Shown here: one piece after another, positions 11,667 through 24,061 of the stretch
Numbering within the stretch: the first letter of the stretch is position 1
Layout of the letters: each line of letters begins with the position of its first letter
Assembly: GCA_010356995.1 (NCBI GenBank)
Contig: ML996689.1
Location: 390,691-454,690, forward strand
Reading direction: 5' to 3'
Length of the DNA stretch: 64,000 nt
Source: Trichodelitschia bisporula
Lineage: Eukaryota; Ascomycota; Dothideomycetes; Phaeotrichales; Phaeotrichaceae
The notes under the pieces: model-generated
Told to the model about the DNA's origin: nothing
Databases searched by the model: none
Seen by the model: the letters and a program-made list of their open reading frames with translations, nothing else
Program-made: the position numbers and the translations under genes

Positions 11667-11782
11667 CCAAGGGTTATGCGAAATGGTCGTGTCACCTCCC
11701 GAAAAAGTGGCCGTTTCTCGCCAAGAGACAGAGACTATGACTATCAGGGGAGGTGACACCAGTTTTCCGCATAGCCGTTGAA
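11667..11782. repeat. Small palindromic (MITE-like) element
   Basis: Imperfect inverted arms of about 33 bp lie around 11667-11700 and 11747-11782 (GGTTATGCG ... GTCACCTCCC against GGGAGGTGAC ... CGCATAGCC). The loop is about 46 bp. Size and shape resemble a foldback MITE, but no clear target duplication is visible. It sits about 40 bp beyond the stop of the C2H2 regulator and could also act as a 3' hairpin. Confidence 0.6.
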
Positions 11783-11817
11783 CCCTCGACAGGTGTGCTA
11801 ATCCAAGCTCAGGAATC

Positions 11818-14800
11818 CTATGGTTCATCTGGGTGGGTTTTGGCAAAGAGAAGCTTCATGTCCAGTGTCAGATCCTCGACTCCGTAATTTTCGTGGATGT
11901 CCACGACGCTGCCGATATCTTTGCCCTTGCTGAATGCGTCGCTGCTGACCCATGTGCGCACGGCCTTTAGGAGCTTCATGACCCAAGAAAGCCTTTTGTC
12001 GGCAGGCATAGAAGCGCTCAGCGGGCTGATTGAAGGTGAAAGGAACTGTAGCGCCATGTAGTAGTAATGAATACCGTCGCGACAGAACCCGATACGACGA
12101 TAGCTTGGCGGACCAGATGGTGTGCTCACGCCAGACTGGGGAGAAACGGAACCCGCGGTCCTGGGGTACTGCAGTTCAATGTCGATATCCCACATCCGTT
12201 TCCACTTCTCTAGTGCGAAGCGGAGCTGCCGCAGTTGCTGTTGTTGCTGTGCATGCTGAGAGGAAGGCGGCATCATAGCTTCAGCAGTGCCCATACTTGT
12301 CGTCGACTGGCCGCTCACAGAAGGCTTAACGTCGGCTGTGGCTGTGACCCACTCGTTTTGGCCCAAGGGAGTGCCCGGACCGCTTGACAGAGAGCCGTGG
12401 TTGAGATTGTTGATGGGGGAGCTGATCTGACGCTGGAACTGCCAAAGGTAAACATGCAGGGCGTGTACGAGGAGAAACTTGGAGTACACATTGGTGGTCC
12501 GAGGCTGGATCTCAACGCGCTGGTGGTAAAGGGCGCGAAGACTGGTATGGAATTCCGGCTGCTTCGAGTGGCGGCTGCCAGAAACATTGAGAGCTGCCTG
12601 GGACGCGGTGCCGTTGAGGCCAAGCGCGGTCATGCACTCAGTAGAGTCTTTGGCCTCCCAAGCGGCATCATCCGAAGGCAACGGAATCCGAATGTCCAGG
12701 GGGTCATACAAAGGAGGGTGGTTGAAGAATATAACAAGGGCGCAATCCATGAGATAGACGAGATACATGACTCGCACCCGCTTTTCTTGCTCGATCCACA
12801 CCGGCCAGTCAAATGAGGATGCGCTCAGGTCACTGTTCAGAGAGTGGAAGTTGCTGTAGCCAGGCTGACCGCACGGAATGGAGTGCAGAAGATTGCAGTG
12901 ACGGGCGATCTTAGCAAGCTTCCAGTATTCGTCCCGCGCAGAACGACGTTGACTGCTATTGCCGTGCCAAATAAACATGATCCCTAAAATCATGAGAGCG
13001 ATGATTCTGTCGACGTCTTGCGGAGAGCATGGGACCTCCGTGTGCACCGGAGCCTGGTCATCGGGAACTTGAGTGAGCGCAAAAATCCGAGAGGAGCGAT
13101 AGATGGCAGTACGAACGAGTTCCATGAGCCATCGCACCTCCAGGAGCTCGAGGCGATCCGAATAAATGGCACCGGCACTCAGCATAGCTAAGAGAAGACC
13201 CTCATCCGCCTGGTAAGCGCGGAAGGTGGGCAAGTGAATAACAGGCCAGTGGCTGTGGAAGTTGCGGAAAAGGGAGAGGAAATGTTTGATGTTCTCAGAA
13301 GTGAGGATGGCGGTTAGTTTCTCTTCGTTTCGAACGTCGTCGGGCGATGTCGAGCCTTTGCGGGGGCAGCAGAAGGCGATCAAAGCCGCGGCCTTTGCGT
13401 CATATGGGTCACCTATATCCCAAGTGTCAAAGGGCTGAATGGAAGCTGAGGTGGAGGAATTGGAATACAGGCCACTGAACTCGCCCCCGGCGGCGGTGCC
13501 GTCGGACCCGGACGAACTGTTGTCTTGCGACTGACGAGACATGCCGTTTCGAGGGGTCCCCACCCCCGTGCCTGAAGCGAACACCATGCCGTCGGATCCG
13601 TTCGTTTGGTACGTCGAGGACCAGCCTAGGTCGGGCACATGATTTTGCGTCGTTGACATGTGGTCGCGAGGGTACATGCCGTTCGGTGTGCCGTACGACC
13701 GCATCTGGGGGTTCCCGCTCATCGAGGCAGTGGGGGCTTGGGAGTAGGCATACGGATGCGAGCCCATCGGGAAGGGAGGAAGCGAAGCTGGTGCGGCATA
13801 CGCAGGGATGCTGGAGCTCGAAAAACCGTTCGTCACTGCCTGGCTTGTAAAATCCTTAAAATCCTGCTCATCATCGTAATTCTCGCGGCGTCCTTGATCG
13901 TATACCCCCTGCGTCATACTTTGCCTAGATATGCGTTCGATGCGTTCCGCCATGATGTGAGAGTTGTCCGTGTAGGTTTGCTGGTGCTGGGGCTGTTGCT
14001 GGGGTTGCTGCTGCCGGTGATCTCCTTGATGGTGCTGTTGCTGCAGATGTTGCTGGTGCTGGTGCTGGTGCTGCTGCTGTTGTTGTTGTTGTTGTTGTTG
14101 TTGTTGCTGCTGCTGCTGCTGCTGTTGTTCTGTAGGGTACCTGGGTATGTACGAAACAACGTTTGTCTGAAAGGTCGCAGTCTGCGACGGTATCGGCGCA
14201 GAGTTAAAGTCCGGTACGCTAGCGGTAGACCGGTTCCTTAAGTGGTTCCTCGCCCCTTCCAGATGGTTTGTATCGCCCGGGGTCCCACGACGTACCGAAC
14301 ACTTCTGAAAGTGGCGCTTAAGAATGTCGCTTCTTGAGAAAGTATCTTTGCAAAGCTTGCACGAATACGGTCGGTCACCGGTATCTGTCTGGGTCAGAAT
14401 CGCTCTTTCCACAAAATCGCAATAGACAACTCACGTCTCAGCATATGACGCTTCAGATGCTTCGCGTGCAAGTAGGTCTTTGTGCAGTGTGGACAAGGAA
14501 ACTTGCCGTCGGCATCCTTCACCGGAACAAGAGGCTTGCCCGAGGGAGCTGCCCGCCCAGGAGCACTTGGAAGAACTCCACGTCGCCCTTGTTGGCCGAC
14601 TACATGCACCGGGTCAGGCTCAAGCCCTCTCATCGTGGCTGGCATAAGTATAGCCTGAGTATAGTGGGGGAACGCAAAGTTTTCGCTTCCAGCGTTTGGG
14701 CGCGGGAGTATCGTCTGGTTTGGCAGGGAAGACGTCGCCGCTATCGATGAGGCTGACTGGGCAGACATGGACTGGACGGGGTTGTATGTCCCTGGGTGGA

Positions 14801-15104
14801 AAGGGTATGTGAAGGCAGGCTGGAGGATCCGGGGGGGGTTGATCCGCGCAGGTGGATAATGGTCGCCAGAAGGTGGGGTAGAGATGGATGTTGAGCCCGG
14901 GAGAGGTGGGGTTGGAGCGGGAGTGTGGGGATGACTGTTTGGATTGTACATTTGCTGATAGTGACCCGACATGCCCGCATTTGTGATGGGAGGCAATGTA
15001 TTGGACTGGCGTTGAGGAAGAGATTGCTGCTGACTCTGTTGCTGACTCTGATACTGGGACTCCGCCGATGGATTATGCGATGTTCCTTGCTGCGGGGTGT
15101 CCAT
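11818..15104 (-). CDS. C2H2 zinc-finger transcription factor with fungal_trans domain
   Basis: Nuclear regulator of 1078 residues in two exons (15104-14435 and 14384-11818) with a 50-nt intron splitting the zinc-finger pair. A Gln/Pro/Ser-rich N terminus leads to two C2H2 fingers: FPCPHCTKTYLHAKHLKRH, then the linker HTGDRPY, then YSCKLCKDTFSRSDILKRH with a closing Cys. The linker is only formed if the intron is removed. A polyglutamine tract of about 19 residues followed by a His/Gln-rich stretch lies near 310-360. The C-terminal half from about residue 540 is a helical fungal-specific transcription factor middle domain (FHSHWPVIHLPTFRA, MILGIMFIWHGN). Fingers of this kind plus fungal_trans occur in Klf1-like and AmdX-like regulators; the target genes cannot be inferred. 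An in-frame ATG exists at 15764, but the segment between looks like leader sequence, so 15104 is chosen. Confidence 0.9.
14069..14132 (-). repeat. CAG/CAA microsatellite encoding polyglutamine
   Basis: An interrupted run of CAG and CAA codons (read on the minus strand) inside the C2H2 regulator. The mixed codons suggest moderate rather than extreme slippage. Adjacent CAC/CAG codons extend it into a His/Gln tract. Confidence 0.9.
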
Positions 15105-17110
15105 AGTCGGATGCTCTTCGTCGGATACCACGGCCAGTGAGGATGAAGGTAAGGAGACTTCTGGATGAGTGCCGTCGGCGCATTCGAACAGAGACTGGAA
15201 GTAGCGATTTGAATGGCTTGCGCAACGATGAATGTGATTCTGAGATGAATGCGAACCCCCTACCTGATAGGATTCAGCGGAGCAGATGGGGTTTCGGCAG
15301 GCAACCGAACTTGACGGGTCACGAAGCTGGAGCGTGGCGGAGGGCAGGAAGGCGGACCGGGAGAAGGGAGCTAGAAACCGAGAGTTTGGTTCCGGGAAAG
15401 AAGAAACTGCTAGTCCTAGCACCTTTACTAAAGAAAAGCCGTCGGTTCGGAGATGGATCCTGCTGATTGCCCGTGCTTTTACCGCGCTGGCCTGATAGGG
15501 ACTGAGCCGAAATGCCAGAACCGGCACGCCGTTGGTCGGGTGGCGGACAGGGGTCAGGCTAGGGCGGGTGGCAGTTGCCGCTGACGGTAGGAGGGGCCAA
15601 ATGTGTTTGCGCAGGACGATGACCGAAGCGATTGAGCGGTATCGATATCCAGAAGTCGTCTCTCCTTGAAGGATGCACGATGTCCTCGTGGGTCGGCTCG
15701 CGTGGCCTCCGTGGTCGATCCAGGAACGGAGAGGTGGAGAACAGAGGCGCGTTCTGCTGTACAAGGACCCACTAACAAAAATGTGGTTCCTGAGTCTTTA
15801 AGCGTGAATGTGCAAAGTGGGTCGGAAGCTTGATGACGAGAGGACCGCAGGGGGGAGGGGAAGCTTTGCCTAGCGCTAGTCGTATTTGCACTGGCAAGCT
15901 AGAGAGAAACGGCGGAATGGCAGAGGCGCAAGTCCGGAGCTGAGGAAGGAGAAAGTTTTGATGCGAACCTGGAACGATATCCTGTCCTCGGGTAGGGTGC
16001 AGAATCAATCAGATATTTTGGTGGAGATACAAAGTTCAGGATGCACATGGAGTCGAACACGTGCGTAGGCCGGGGATTTGATTCCTTCGATGGGGAATTG
16101 TTCCTCCGGTGGGGTACTGGAGATGCTATCGATTCTGATCTTGGTTGGCCGAGATGGAGAAGTGCGGGAGAGTGGATTCGAAATGGAGCTGGGGCGTGAG
16201 GGGCTATTGAAGTGCTGTACTGCAAAAAAACGTGGGTGTACTGGGGAGTCGTGGACGTGGACGTGTACGTAGTACAACAAATGAACGAAAAGAGCTGACG
16301 TTGACGTTGATGCTCCTCTTTTCGGTCGGAGCTGCTGTGGTAAAGGAACGCACGCTCAGGCGTGATAGAAAGCGCGACGCCGGAGGGTGGGAAATATCGA
16401 TACCCTTAGAAAGACAATGAGATGATAAGGCTCCAGGCCCAGGCAAGAAGGAGCGATACCCAGGGGGGTCGGATGGATTGGGTGGTAGTGGCCTTACTGC
16501 CGTACCGAAGAATCCTGTACTGAAGATCCGGACCACGGAAGCACTTGGATCCTTTTCCCCATAGGCTGCGTCAGCAGTTGGCCCTGTACCGTAGACTACA
16601 CGCCAGCTACCGAAGAGACCTCGGGGCGCAAGCTTAGGGCGCCCGGACTGTAGTCTTGAAGGGACTTCGCGTGGCCGAGATGAAACAAGCGCGCTGGTTA
16701 TAAAACTGGGGGAGGGGAGTATGATGGTCCTGCTCTTCTCTCTCTCTGGCGCAGGCGGCTCTGAGTGTGGGTTGGAGGGAGGTAGAAAAGAGAACGTGCA
16801 AGTGAGAGAAAGGGGAAGAGGAAGAGAAACGTACACACACAGCTTGAGCTATGTAGAAAAGGGAGAGGGTGAGAGGGAAGAGGGGGGGTTGAAAACGGGT
16901 GGATGGAGGCAGAGCGATGATCGAAGAGCGAGTGTGCAAAGCGTGAGATGGCCAAGGACGAACCTCTACTTCCACGTGCACCATACACCATACACCAACA
17001 CCACCCAAAGGCACGAGCAGCAAGGCAGCGCGCAGGTATGCCTGAGAGACTGAGGAACGCGGGGGGATTTGAAGGGGAGCCGCGGTGGTAAGGCAGGTAA
17101 TTATCCAAAA
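15105..17110 (-). promoter_or_regulatory. Long upstream/leader region of the C2H2 regulator
   Basis: About 2 kb without a supported gene. On the regulator's strand it is strongly pyrimidine-rich from about 16700 to 17100 (CTCTCTCTCT runs, CCCTCTCCC), a composition common in fungal promoters and transcribed leaders. Several short upstream reading frames occur on the same strand, including one open for 210 codons (16836-16204) that is low-complexity and family-less. Such uORFs could affect translation; introns in the leader are possible but not resolved. Confidence 0.4.
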
Positions 17111-20100
17111 TTACGTGTGATTATGGCGATGAAGCAGAGGAACGGCTACGACGTCTGAATCGATCCAGCTTCACGCTCATCAAAAATGACCGACGTGAAG
17201 AACGACAGAAGGAAGTCGAGGAAGAAAAGGCTGACGCCCGAGTAAAGTCCGCTCACACGCATGGTTCTGCTGAAGAAGGCAAACGCCCCCCCCCTCTCCC
17301 TTTCTCACCCCTCCGTCATCACGCACTTCTCACTTCCAATCCTCACTTCTTTCCCCTCCCCCCCCAGAGCCGTTGGCGCTGCGTGAACCTTGCAGCTGTT
17401 CTGCTGGGTACGAGGCCGAAAAAAGCCTACTCCGATGCGCCTTCTGCACTGCAACTCCAGATACGCGGAAGTGCCGCCGCCTCAAAAATCACATGGGCTC
17501 CCCAGTCATCGAAGGCTTGAAGCTTGCTCGACGCCATTTTGACCAGCCCAGGGTTCGTCATATCGAACTCCAAAACGGCTTGAGTCTTGACTTTCTCTTT
17601 CATTTTCTTTGATGCAGGCGGGAGACGGGCAATGCCGATACGGCAAGGTTTCTTTTTTTTCTGCCACTAACGGGCATGCGGATATGCAACTATTTTTGCA
17701 ATGCATCCCTAACCTGCTCATCCTAGCTTCTGCCACTGCGGATCGATTTCAACGGGCTATTGCATCGCTGGCGGCGCGCGTTAACAACCCCTCACAAACT
17801 CGAAGGGCGAGGGAACTGCAGGCGAGGGGAAGGCGAAAGAGGAGAAAATCTGCGCGGTTGGCGCTTTGCCGTCTCAACCGCGGAATTAATGCCATGCCTA
17901 TTTTCCGCTTCAGCTTGGCTCCTGTCCGAGATGACGATGAGGTTGTCTAGCCTGGACCCAGCGCATATTAGAACTAGTTTGCGGTCTACGAGCTGCGGTC
18001 TGGTATCTTGGACTTCCGCGAGATAGACTCTTTTGCTAGGCTGCTTGGGCTGGGCGACGGACTTGGTTCAGCTCTTTTGACGCGAGGCTCAGGAAAAGGC
18101 AGTTTTATCCTGGCCACTCCCTTTTCCGCGACATGCCGCACAGCCAATCAACAACTCGAATCGCTGACCTACCCATGGCTAGCGCCGAACGCACAGATGC
18201 TGCTTTGACGTCCGCTTGCTCACGGTGCGCAGGGAAGAGAAAAAAGGTTGAACTTGTGAAATCAGATGTGAAGAACACCGGGATAGGGATGGCCAACCTG
18301 CAAAGAGCAAGCATCGTCTACCCAGTGTCATAAACCGCTTCGATCGTCGCAAGCCCATGATACGAAATGAGCCAGTAGCAGCATCTTTCTTCCCTCATCC
18401 GAAACCTTTTGGACGTCTCTCATTGCCAAAATAATCCATCTCCAGCGTGGTATTATTATGCCTTTTCATCATCAATCGGCAAGCAAATACATCCGTAGAG
18501 CACATTCTCCTTGGGGGAATCCCTTAAACCCGACAGCTATGACTCCTCGCAATTAGTACATCCTCTTTCAGGGCCTTGCCTTGTCTGTCACAAAGTCGTA
18601 AAATGCCGTAAGATGATCCTCTGGTCAGATTTGCTTGGCTCTCATCCCTCCAAACGTGCTCTCGTCTCGGCGCCTGTTGATGATGGCTGGATAGTGTGTC
18701 TGCCTGGGCTGCTAGTTGGCCGAAGGCCTTTTCTCCGCGCTTCCCGTGAGACTGGCCGTGCGACGACCTGCGCGTGCAGCGCAGAAAACGAGCATATGGC
18801 ACTTGCAGCAAGTTGCAGGCTTGCAGTCTGCGGCTGGTGTGTGTGTGACTGTAGCCGACTATGCTGGTGAGGGTAGCAACATCGTCGCCCACATGCGCCT
18901 GGGCGTCTTGGAACTTCCTCAATGGAGTGCGCGCCAATAGCCTCGTCAAAGCAAGGCAAGCCATTGAGCAACGCATCCAAAGTCAATTGCTCGACCAAGA
19001 AGCCCTGGCGCATGCACCGCGCTGCTGGCCAGTCTGGAATATGCATATGCGCCCGTGGACCGTGCCAGAGCTTTGTGAACTGGCCGACGGGTAGTCAAGC
19101 CCGTTGTCGGACCCGGCACTGGCCTCTTTTGCGGCCTCTTTCCGATAGCCTATCCCACCAACTACCGTACAGTACATACGGGAGTTTGACAGCCGCCAGC
19201 CGCCAGTGAGAAATATTCCTAATCCTGGAAACACTAACAGCAGCGCCCTCAACGCCCGCCGCCCTGGCCGGCAGGTCCCAACACGCGGCCGCGTCGCGGC
19301 CGCGTCCCTCGCACTCTCGGGAATGACTTGCACATCGCTGACTGGGGGGTGCGCTGGAGGCGCAGGGCGCCAGCGCCAGTGGTGCAAGCCACTGCAAGCC
19401 GCAGGCGGCGCCATGACCGCCTTCTTGGCCCACAGCTTCAATTCCATGTCGACTTCGGGTTCTGGGCCTTGGGCGCAGCAATTGTCATTGGCCGATGAGT
19501 TCGTGGCGACTTGCGTTCTAATGCGTGTCCGCGGTCATTTTGCCTGTTCCGGTTGAGCAGGTTTGATTGCGCCTTTTTGGCTGAGGGATGGAGCGTTGAA
19601 TTTGCTGAAGCGGTGACTCTCGGGCCATCGGGTGGTCGTCAGCTCCGAACTCTCTCCCCGGGACTACCGCCTCCAGCGGGCTTGGCTTCTGGGCGATATG
19701 CGTTCGGCCTCCGGCTCAGCTCACCGATCGCGATGGAGGATTTTGTGTGCGGATGCACAAGGGATCGATGTTAGTTATGGAAGTCTTTGGGCCTTCAATG
19801 CTCCGAGGTCGGACGCCTACAGATTGGATCACTCTACGGTAGTTAATGCACTCCTCTGTTTCTCACGGTGGCAATCACATGATCAAGGAGAGCGGTTCCC
19901 CCCAGGCTCCGTGTTTCGAAGTGTGTTGTACAGATCCATCCGTTGCCTTCGGTCCATCGGCACGCAAAGCCTATCCAACGAAGACTCGAGGACGACGGGA
20001 AACCCTCCAATCTAAAACCACATGTGCGATGCCTGCTGTTACTGTGAGCCAACCGAACGGCGCATCTCCATTCTCCAAAGACCAACCGCAGGTGGATATG

Positions 20101-23100
20101 AGCTTGCCAGCTGTAACACGATTCGCGCTTCCGACGACGTCAGGATCACTGATGATTGACGAGAATCGCCTTTGAGCAGGGGAAGCTTCCCCGTCATACC
20201 TGTTCGGGGAAGCGTGCCACACATTTCCTTCGACCCCATGAACTCATCGCGATCCCGCGGTCTCAAGGACCCGCAGACAACAACCTAGACCCGGGTGGAT
20301 ATGTCACGATCGATGGAGTGCGGCGCCACACGTTTGCCCCGCGCAAGAAGCGGAGCACATGGGGATTAGGCACTCGGATCCACCGTGGATCCCCTAACCC
20401 ACGACCCGTTGCGCGGGCACGGCGGGTTCCACCTCTTCACTGTTCTCCCGCGTTTGTACTCCACAATTTTGCTGCACTTCCGTCGCTGACGTTTCTTTGG
20501 AATTTTTAGTTCACAGGTGAACTTTCATCCTATTGGAGCGGGAGCATCCTTTGGTGTTGTGGATCTTCTGCACCTCGTACTCTCACGGCACTTGCAACGG
20601 ATGCTCACGGGCCTTGCAGTTGGAGCAGGTGGGCAGGTTAGCCCTTAAATTCAGGTGTGGCGCACACGCTGCGCTCACGATAATGTGCGGTTTCCCGATA
20701 CTCTTAAACAGACAGTGCGCTGTGTTTCGCGAGTGAGATCTGCTTGGGGCTGTCTTCCTCGCCCTAAAGAGTTCCGTGGCTAAAGATGCGGGATCCGGAC
20801 TGGGGCATTTGATATTCGATTTGTCAGACACAGGATACGTACACAACAGGAAAATGCCGTTTCATCCCACTGAGAACAACGGCCGCTGACTCTCGAACGT
20901 CTCTCATCTGCTCACATGATGGAATCTGCCATACGACGTTTTTCAGCTCGCCACAATTGGACCGAGGTTGTGACCGGCGTGTCCCTTGGATTATGGATCC
21001 GTCAGAAATGACCCTGACCGACTTACGGATCTCGAACATCCGCACAGACATCGCAGATACATCTCCAGATGGAACATTGCATGATGTGAGCTTACACGTC
21101 TGCTCGCACAGACTCTCGGTCTTCCCGGCTTCGCAGCACTGCAGCGCCAGCTCATCAGCCCCAACCGCAGGGAGACTGATGCCTGGAATGAGCGGTCAAC
21201 GTGCGGTTGCGGTATGACATCGTCCCTGGATCCCGAACAGCAATATGGAAGTCGAATGACTCAGCATAGTGCACACAAGGGTATCGGCTAAACAAAATGA
21301 TAACATCGAGTAGGTCTTCACCGCAAGCCCGCTGATCGCCATCGAAATCCGTTTCAGCGCCGGTCAACAAAATGGTACGGTAGATGCGAATTTGCCGGGG
21401 GTTTCTCCGAGGATGTGGAAGTGGCGAGCGGGAAGCCGGGATCTTGATCGACGCCACGGCAAGGGCAAGACGACAGAGGTTGGGACCATTTATTCCTCTC
21501 CTTAAATGTACCGCTCAACTCCATCATTCTACGTTTGCCTGGAATGTGGACATAGTGACAGTAACATCTGGAAGTAGTAGGTCCGATCCGCCTCTTCAGG
21601 CTCCGTTTTGCTCCCGCCACATATCGCCCGCCAGCCGATTGAGCGGTTGCCGCACCACCTCATAGCCTCAAAGCTGGCGTTCATACCTGTACGCCTACTG
21701 TGGGCGAAAGAGTTCGATGGTCTCCACAACACCGATCGAGCTCATTCCGGGAACAATCTTTATTTCTACATTGTGCCGATTGAAGATCCGCTGCAACTCC
21801 TTCACCATATCCTCAACAAAGGAGACCAGACTTTCGGGGAGCGGAGGAATGTATTGACGTCCTCCAAGTGATGGCCGAAATTCAGGAGACTGGAATCAAG
21901 CGCGAGGCAGTTTGGAACATCACAGGCGTGCCAAGCTAGCAAGTCAGATCGATTCAGTCCTAAAGTTCTGGGCTCAGGACGACTTGTCGGCGGGAAAGGT
22001 GACATGCTAAACAAACACATCAATCGCGTCATCGATGCTCGGTCCGGATGTGAGCACATCCGAGCAACGCTTGTGCCTCCTAACTCCGGTAGGGACGTGG
22101 TCAGACAGTGCACGCTTTCCCGACCAGATATTGACAAGGCTGAAAATCTCACAGATGGACGTCTAGACGGTGACGAATTTTCGCAGAGACTCCAACACTG
22201 GCAAGCGCCATTGGGGACCTGGATCTCTTTGAGCCCGCCGACGTCGACTTTTCGGGCTGCGACCCGAAAAAAAATCCAGGCGTGGCGGTCCGGGGCGGTC
22301 CGTCATACGCCGACATACGTATTTCAACCCTGAAGAGATCCTAGTGTCATACCATCGCTAGATCAATTCAACCAATTTCCAATGGGACGACTTGAAAGCT
22401 CTCCACGCCTGGACCGCGGCGGTGTTCTAGGTCCATGTCGGTGGGGGCCTCTTAACGGACAGAACCCGGGCCACGTCTTCGCATCATCGGGATGAAAGGC
22501 TGCCGGCGAACGCAAAACCAGTGGAAGTCATTCTAGTCAGCATCGAATAGCAGCCTAGACCTCACCGTGCAGAATCCAAGTCAGGAGAGCCTCTTCGCCT
22601 TGAGACATGTGAAGCCTACACCATGGATGTCAGCCAGAATAGCTTAGATATCGGAGTAGCACATGGCCTGTAGAAAATACTTTTGTGGATCCGCATATGT
22701 TTCCTAAGAGGAACTCAGCAGCTGTTTCTTTTCTAGAATTTCTTTTTCCATTCTCACCTCATTGTCCAGCTTTGCCGCCCTTAACCGAGAGACCGATGTG
22801 TCGTCGAGGCGTTCCACGGAGTTTCGGCAGGAGCGCAGAGATACAGCGGGTTAGATCACTTCAGCAATGGCGGGAGGGAGCACAAACTGCGATGTAGTAG
22901 CCACGATGGGCATTTAAGGCGAAATCCTGAAAGCCTGGAGTTGTACTTATGTGTCTCAGCATTAGCAGCGGCACACCGCTTGCAGATGGCCACAATTCCG
23001 CTTCGTCGTTGTCCAGCTGGGAATCTCAGGACTGGTCTAGAGCTAATGGACTGGTCTGGAACTAATGGACTCCCATCTTAACTCCAGTACTCATGCTGAA

Positions 23101-24061
23101 TCTTGAGTGATAAGCTCACAAACCCAATGTCTTCCTTCGGGCATTTAGTCGGCACGGCACGGCAGTACCAAGAAGAATCATCAGGTTCAAGGGAGAGGGC
23201 AGCTTACACGACTCAACCAGCCGATAATCCCATTCCTAAACCGTAAAACTCTAACTACCATTTCTCCTACTGGTATTTTAGTCAGCACATATCCTCAATC
23301 CCACATAGCAAGCATCCTACCGCATGTCGGCTGTCGCGCCACAAAACCCCTGCCGTTTACTCTGAGCCTGACATGCACACCAGGTTCTCCCTACACGGCA
23401 TTAGCATACTGAACGCCAACGACCAAGTCCAGAGGTGGCATGCTATGTGTGGCAACGTCCAGTGGCGGGACGGGGTTACGGGGTTTAGCCGCGCGGACGA
23501 ACCATCGCAGGTGTCGGGACAGCACTTCGGGAATAATCCGGAGATGGAAGATCATTGCTGCCTACTGTAAGTTGTTGCATGCTTCGCGCTCAACAGATGC
23601 ACGCCGAGAGAGTTGATGTCAAGGCTAAGAGCTCTCTGCTGTGTATTTGTTTGTCCTTATGGGTTCGTTGGAAAGGGTGGGTGCCTTGCTGTTCTTAAGA
23701 TGGCAGAGATAGCGATCCTCATTCGCATAGCAACGAGGAAGTGACGGGAGTGTGCACCAAGCGAAATATGAGCAGTATTAGGCTCCCTTGCCTGATAGCA
23801 AGAACGATTTGTACATCACACTTTGGTCCCCTACACCAGTCGAGCCGTCAAACACAAAAAACGCCGGATTGCGTGGCCTACCCAAACCAGAAAACCAAGC
23901 ACGCAAACAGCGCAATAACGCAGAAGGAGAGCTAATGCTACAGTCGACCCGAGCTCTGGGCCCGCGAATAAATCTCAGGACCGAAGTGTAAGCGCATTGC
24001 AACCCCAAGCCCTCTTGCACTACCGGTACACCCTCCATACCTCTTCTTCTTCCGCGCAAGT
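17111..24061. other. Gene-poor region with coding-like debris
   Basis: Nearly 7 kb in which I cannot support an intact gene on either strand. A few stretches look like eroded coding sequence: 18133-18333 (plus) has SACSRCAGKRKK, faintly like the start of a Zn2Cys6 cluster; 20824-21195 (minus) stays open for about 120 codons with several Cys; and 21695-21889 (minus) looks like an exon. A short 20-bp tandem repeat lies at about 23031-23071 (GGACTGGTCTRGARCTAAT), and a small hairpin lies at about 20335-20430. No transposase or retroelement signature was recognised. Confidence 0.4.
21695..21889 (-). pseudogene. Exon-like fragment of unknown gene
   Basis: After a plausible acceptor (TTCCAG) the minus strand reads 64 codons to a TAG with protein-like composition, including SLVSFVEDMVKELQRIF and VEIKIVPGMSSIGVVETIEL. 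The amphipathic pattern is unlike random translation. I do not recognise the family and cannot find matching upstream exons, so this is either the last exon of an unmodelled gene or a remnant. Confidence 0.3.

Noticed and set aside
16052-16140. tRNA-like box B (GTTCGACTC) on the minus strand
   Set aside because: No matching box A or acceptor stem could be found at proper spacing.
16204-16836. 210-codon minus-strand frame upstream of the C2H2 regulator
   Set aside because: Low-complexity Pro/Ser/Arg content arising from pyrimidine-rich DNA; more likely leader or promoter.
18133-18333. Zn2Cys6 transcription factor start (SACSRCAGKRKK)
   Set aside because: Only the first half of the cluster is visible, the remaining Cys residues are absent, and the frame ends after 66 codons.
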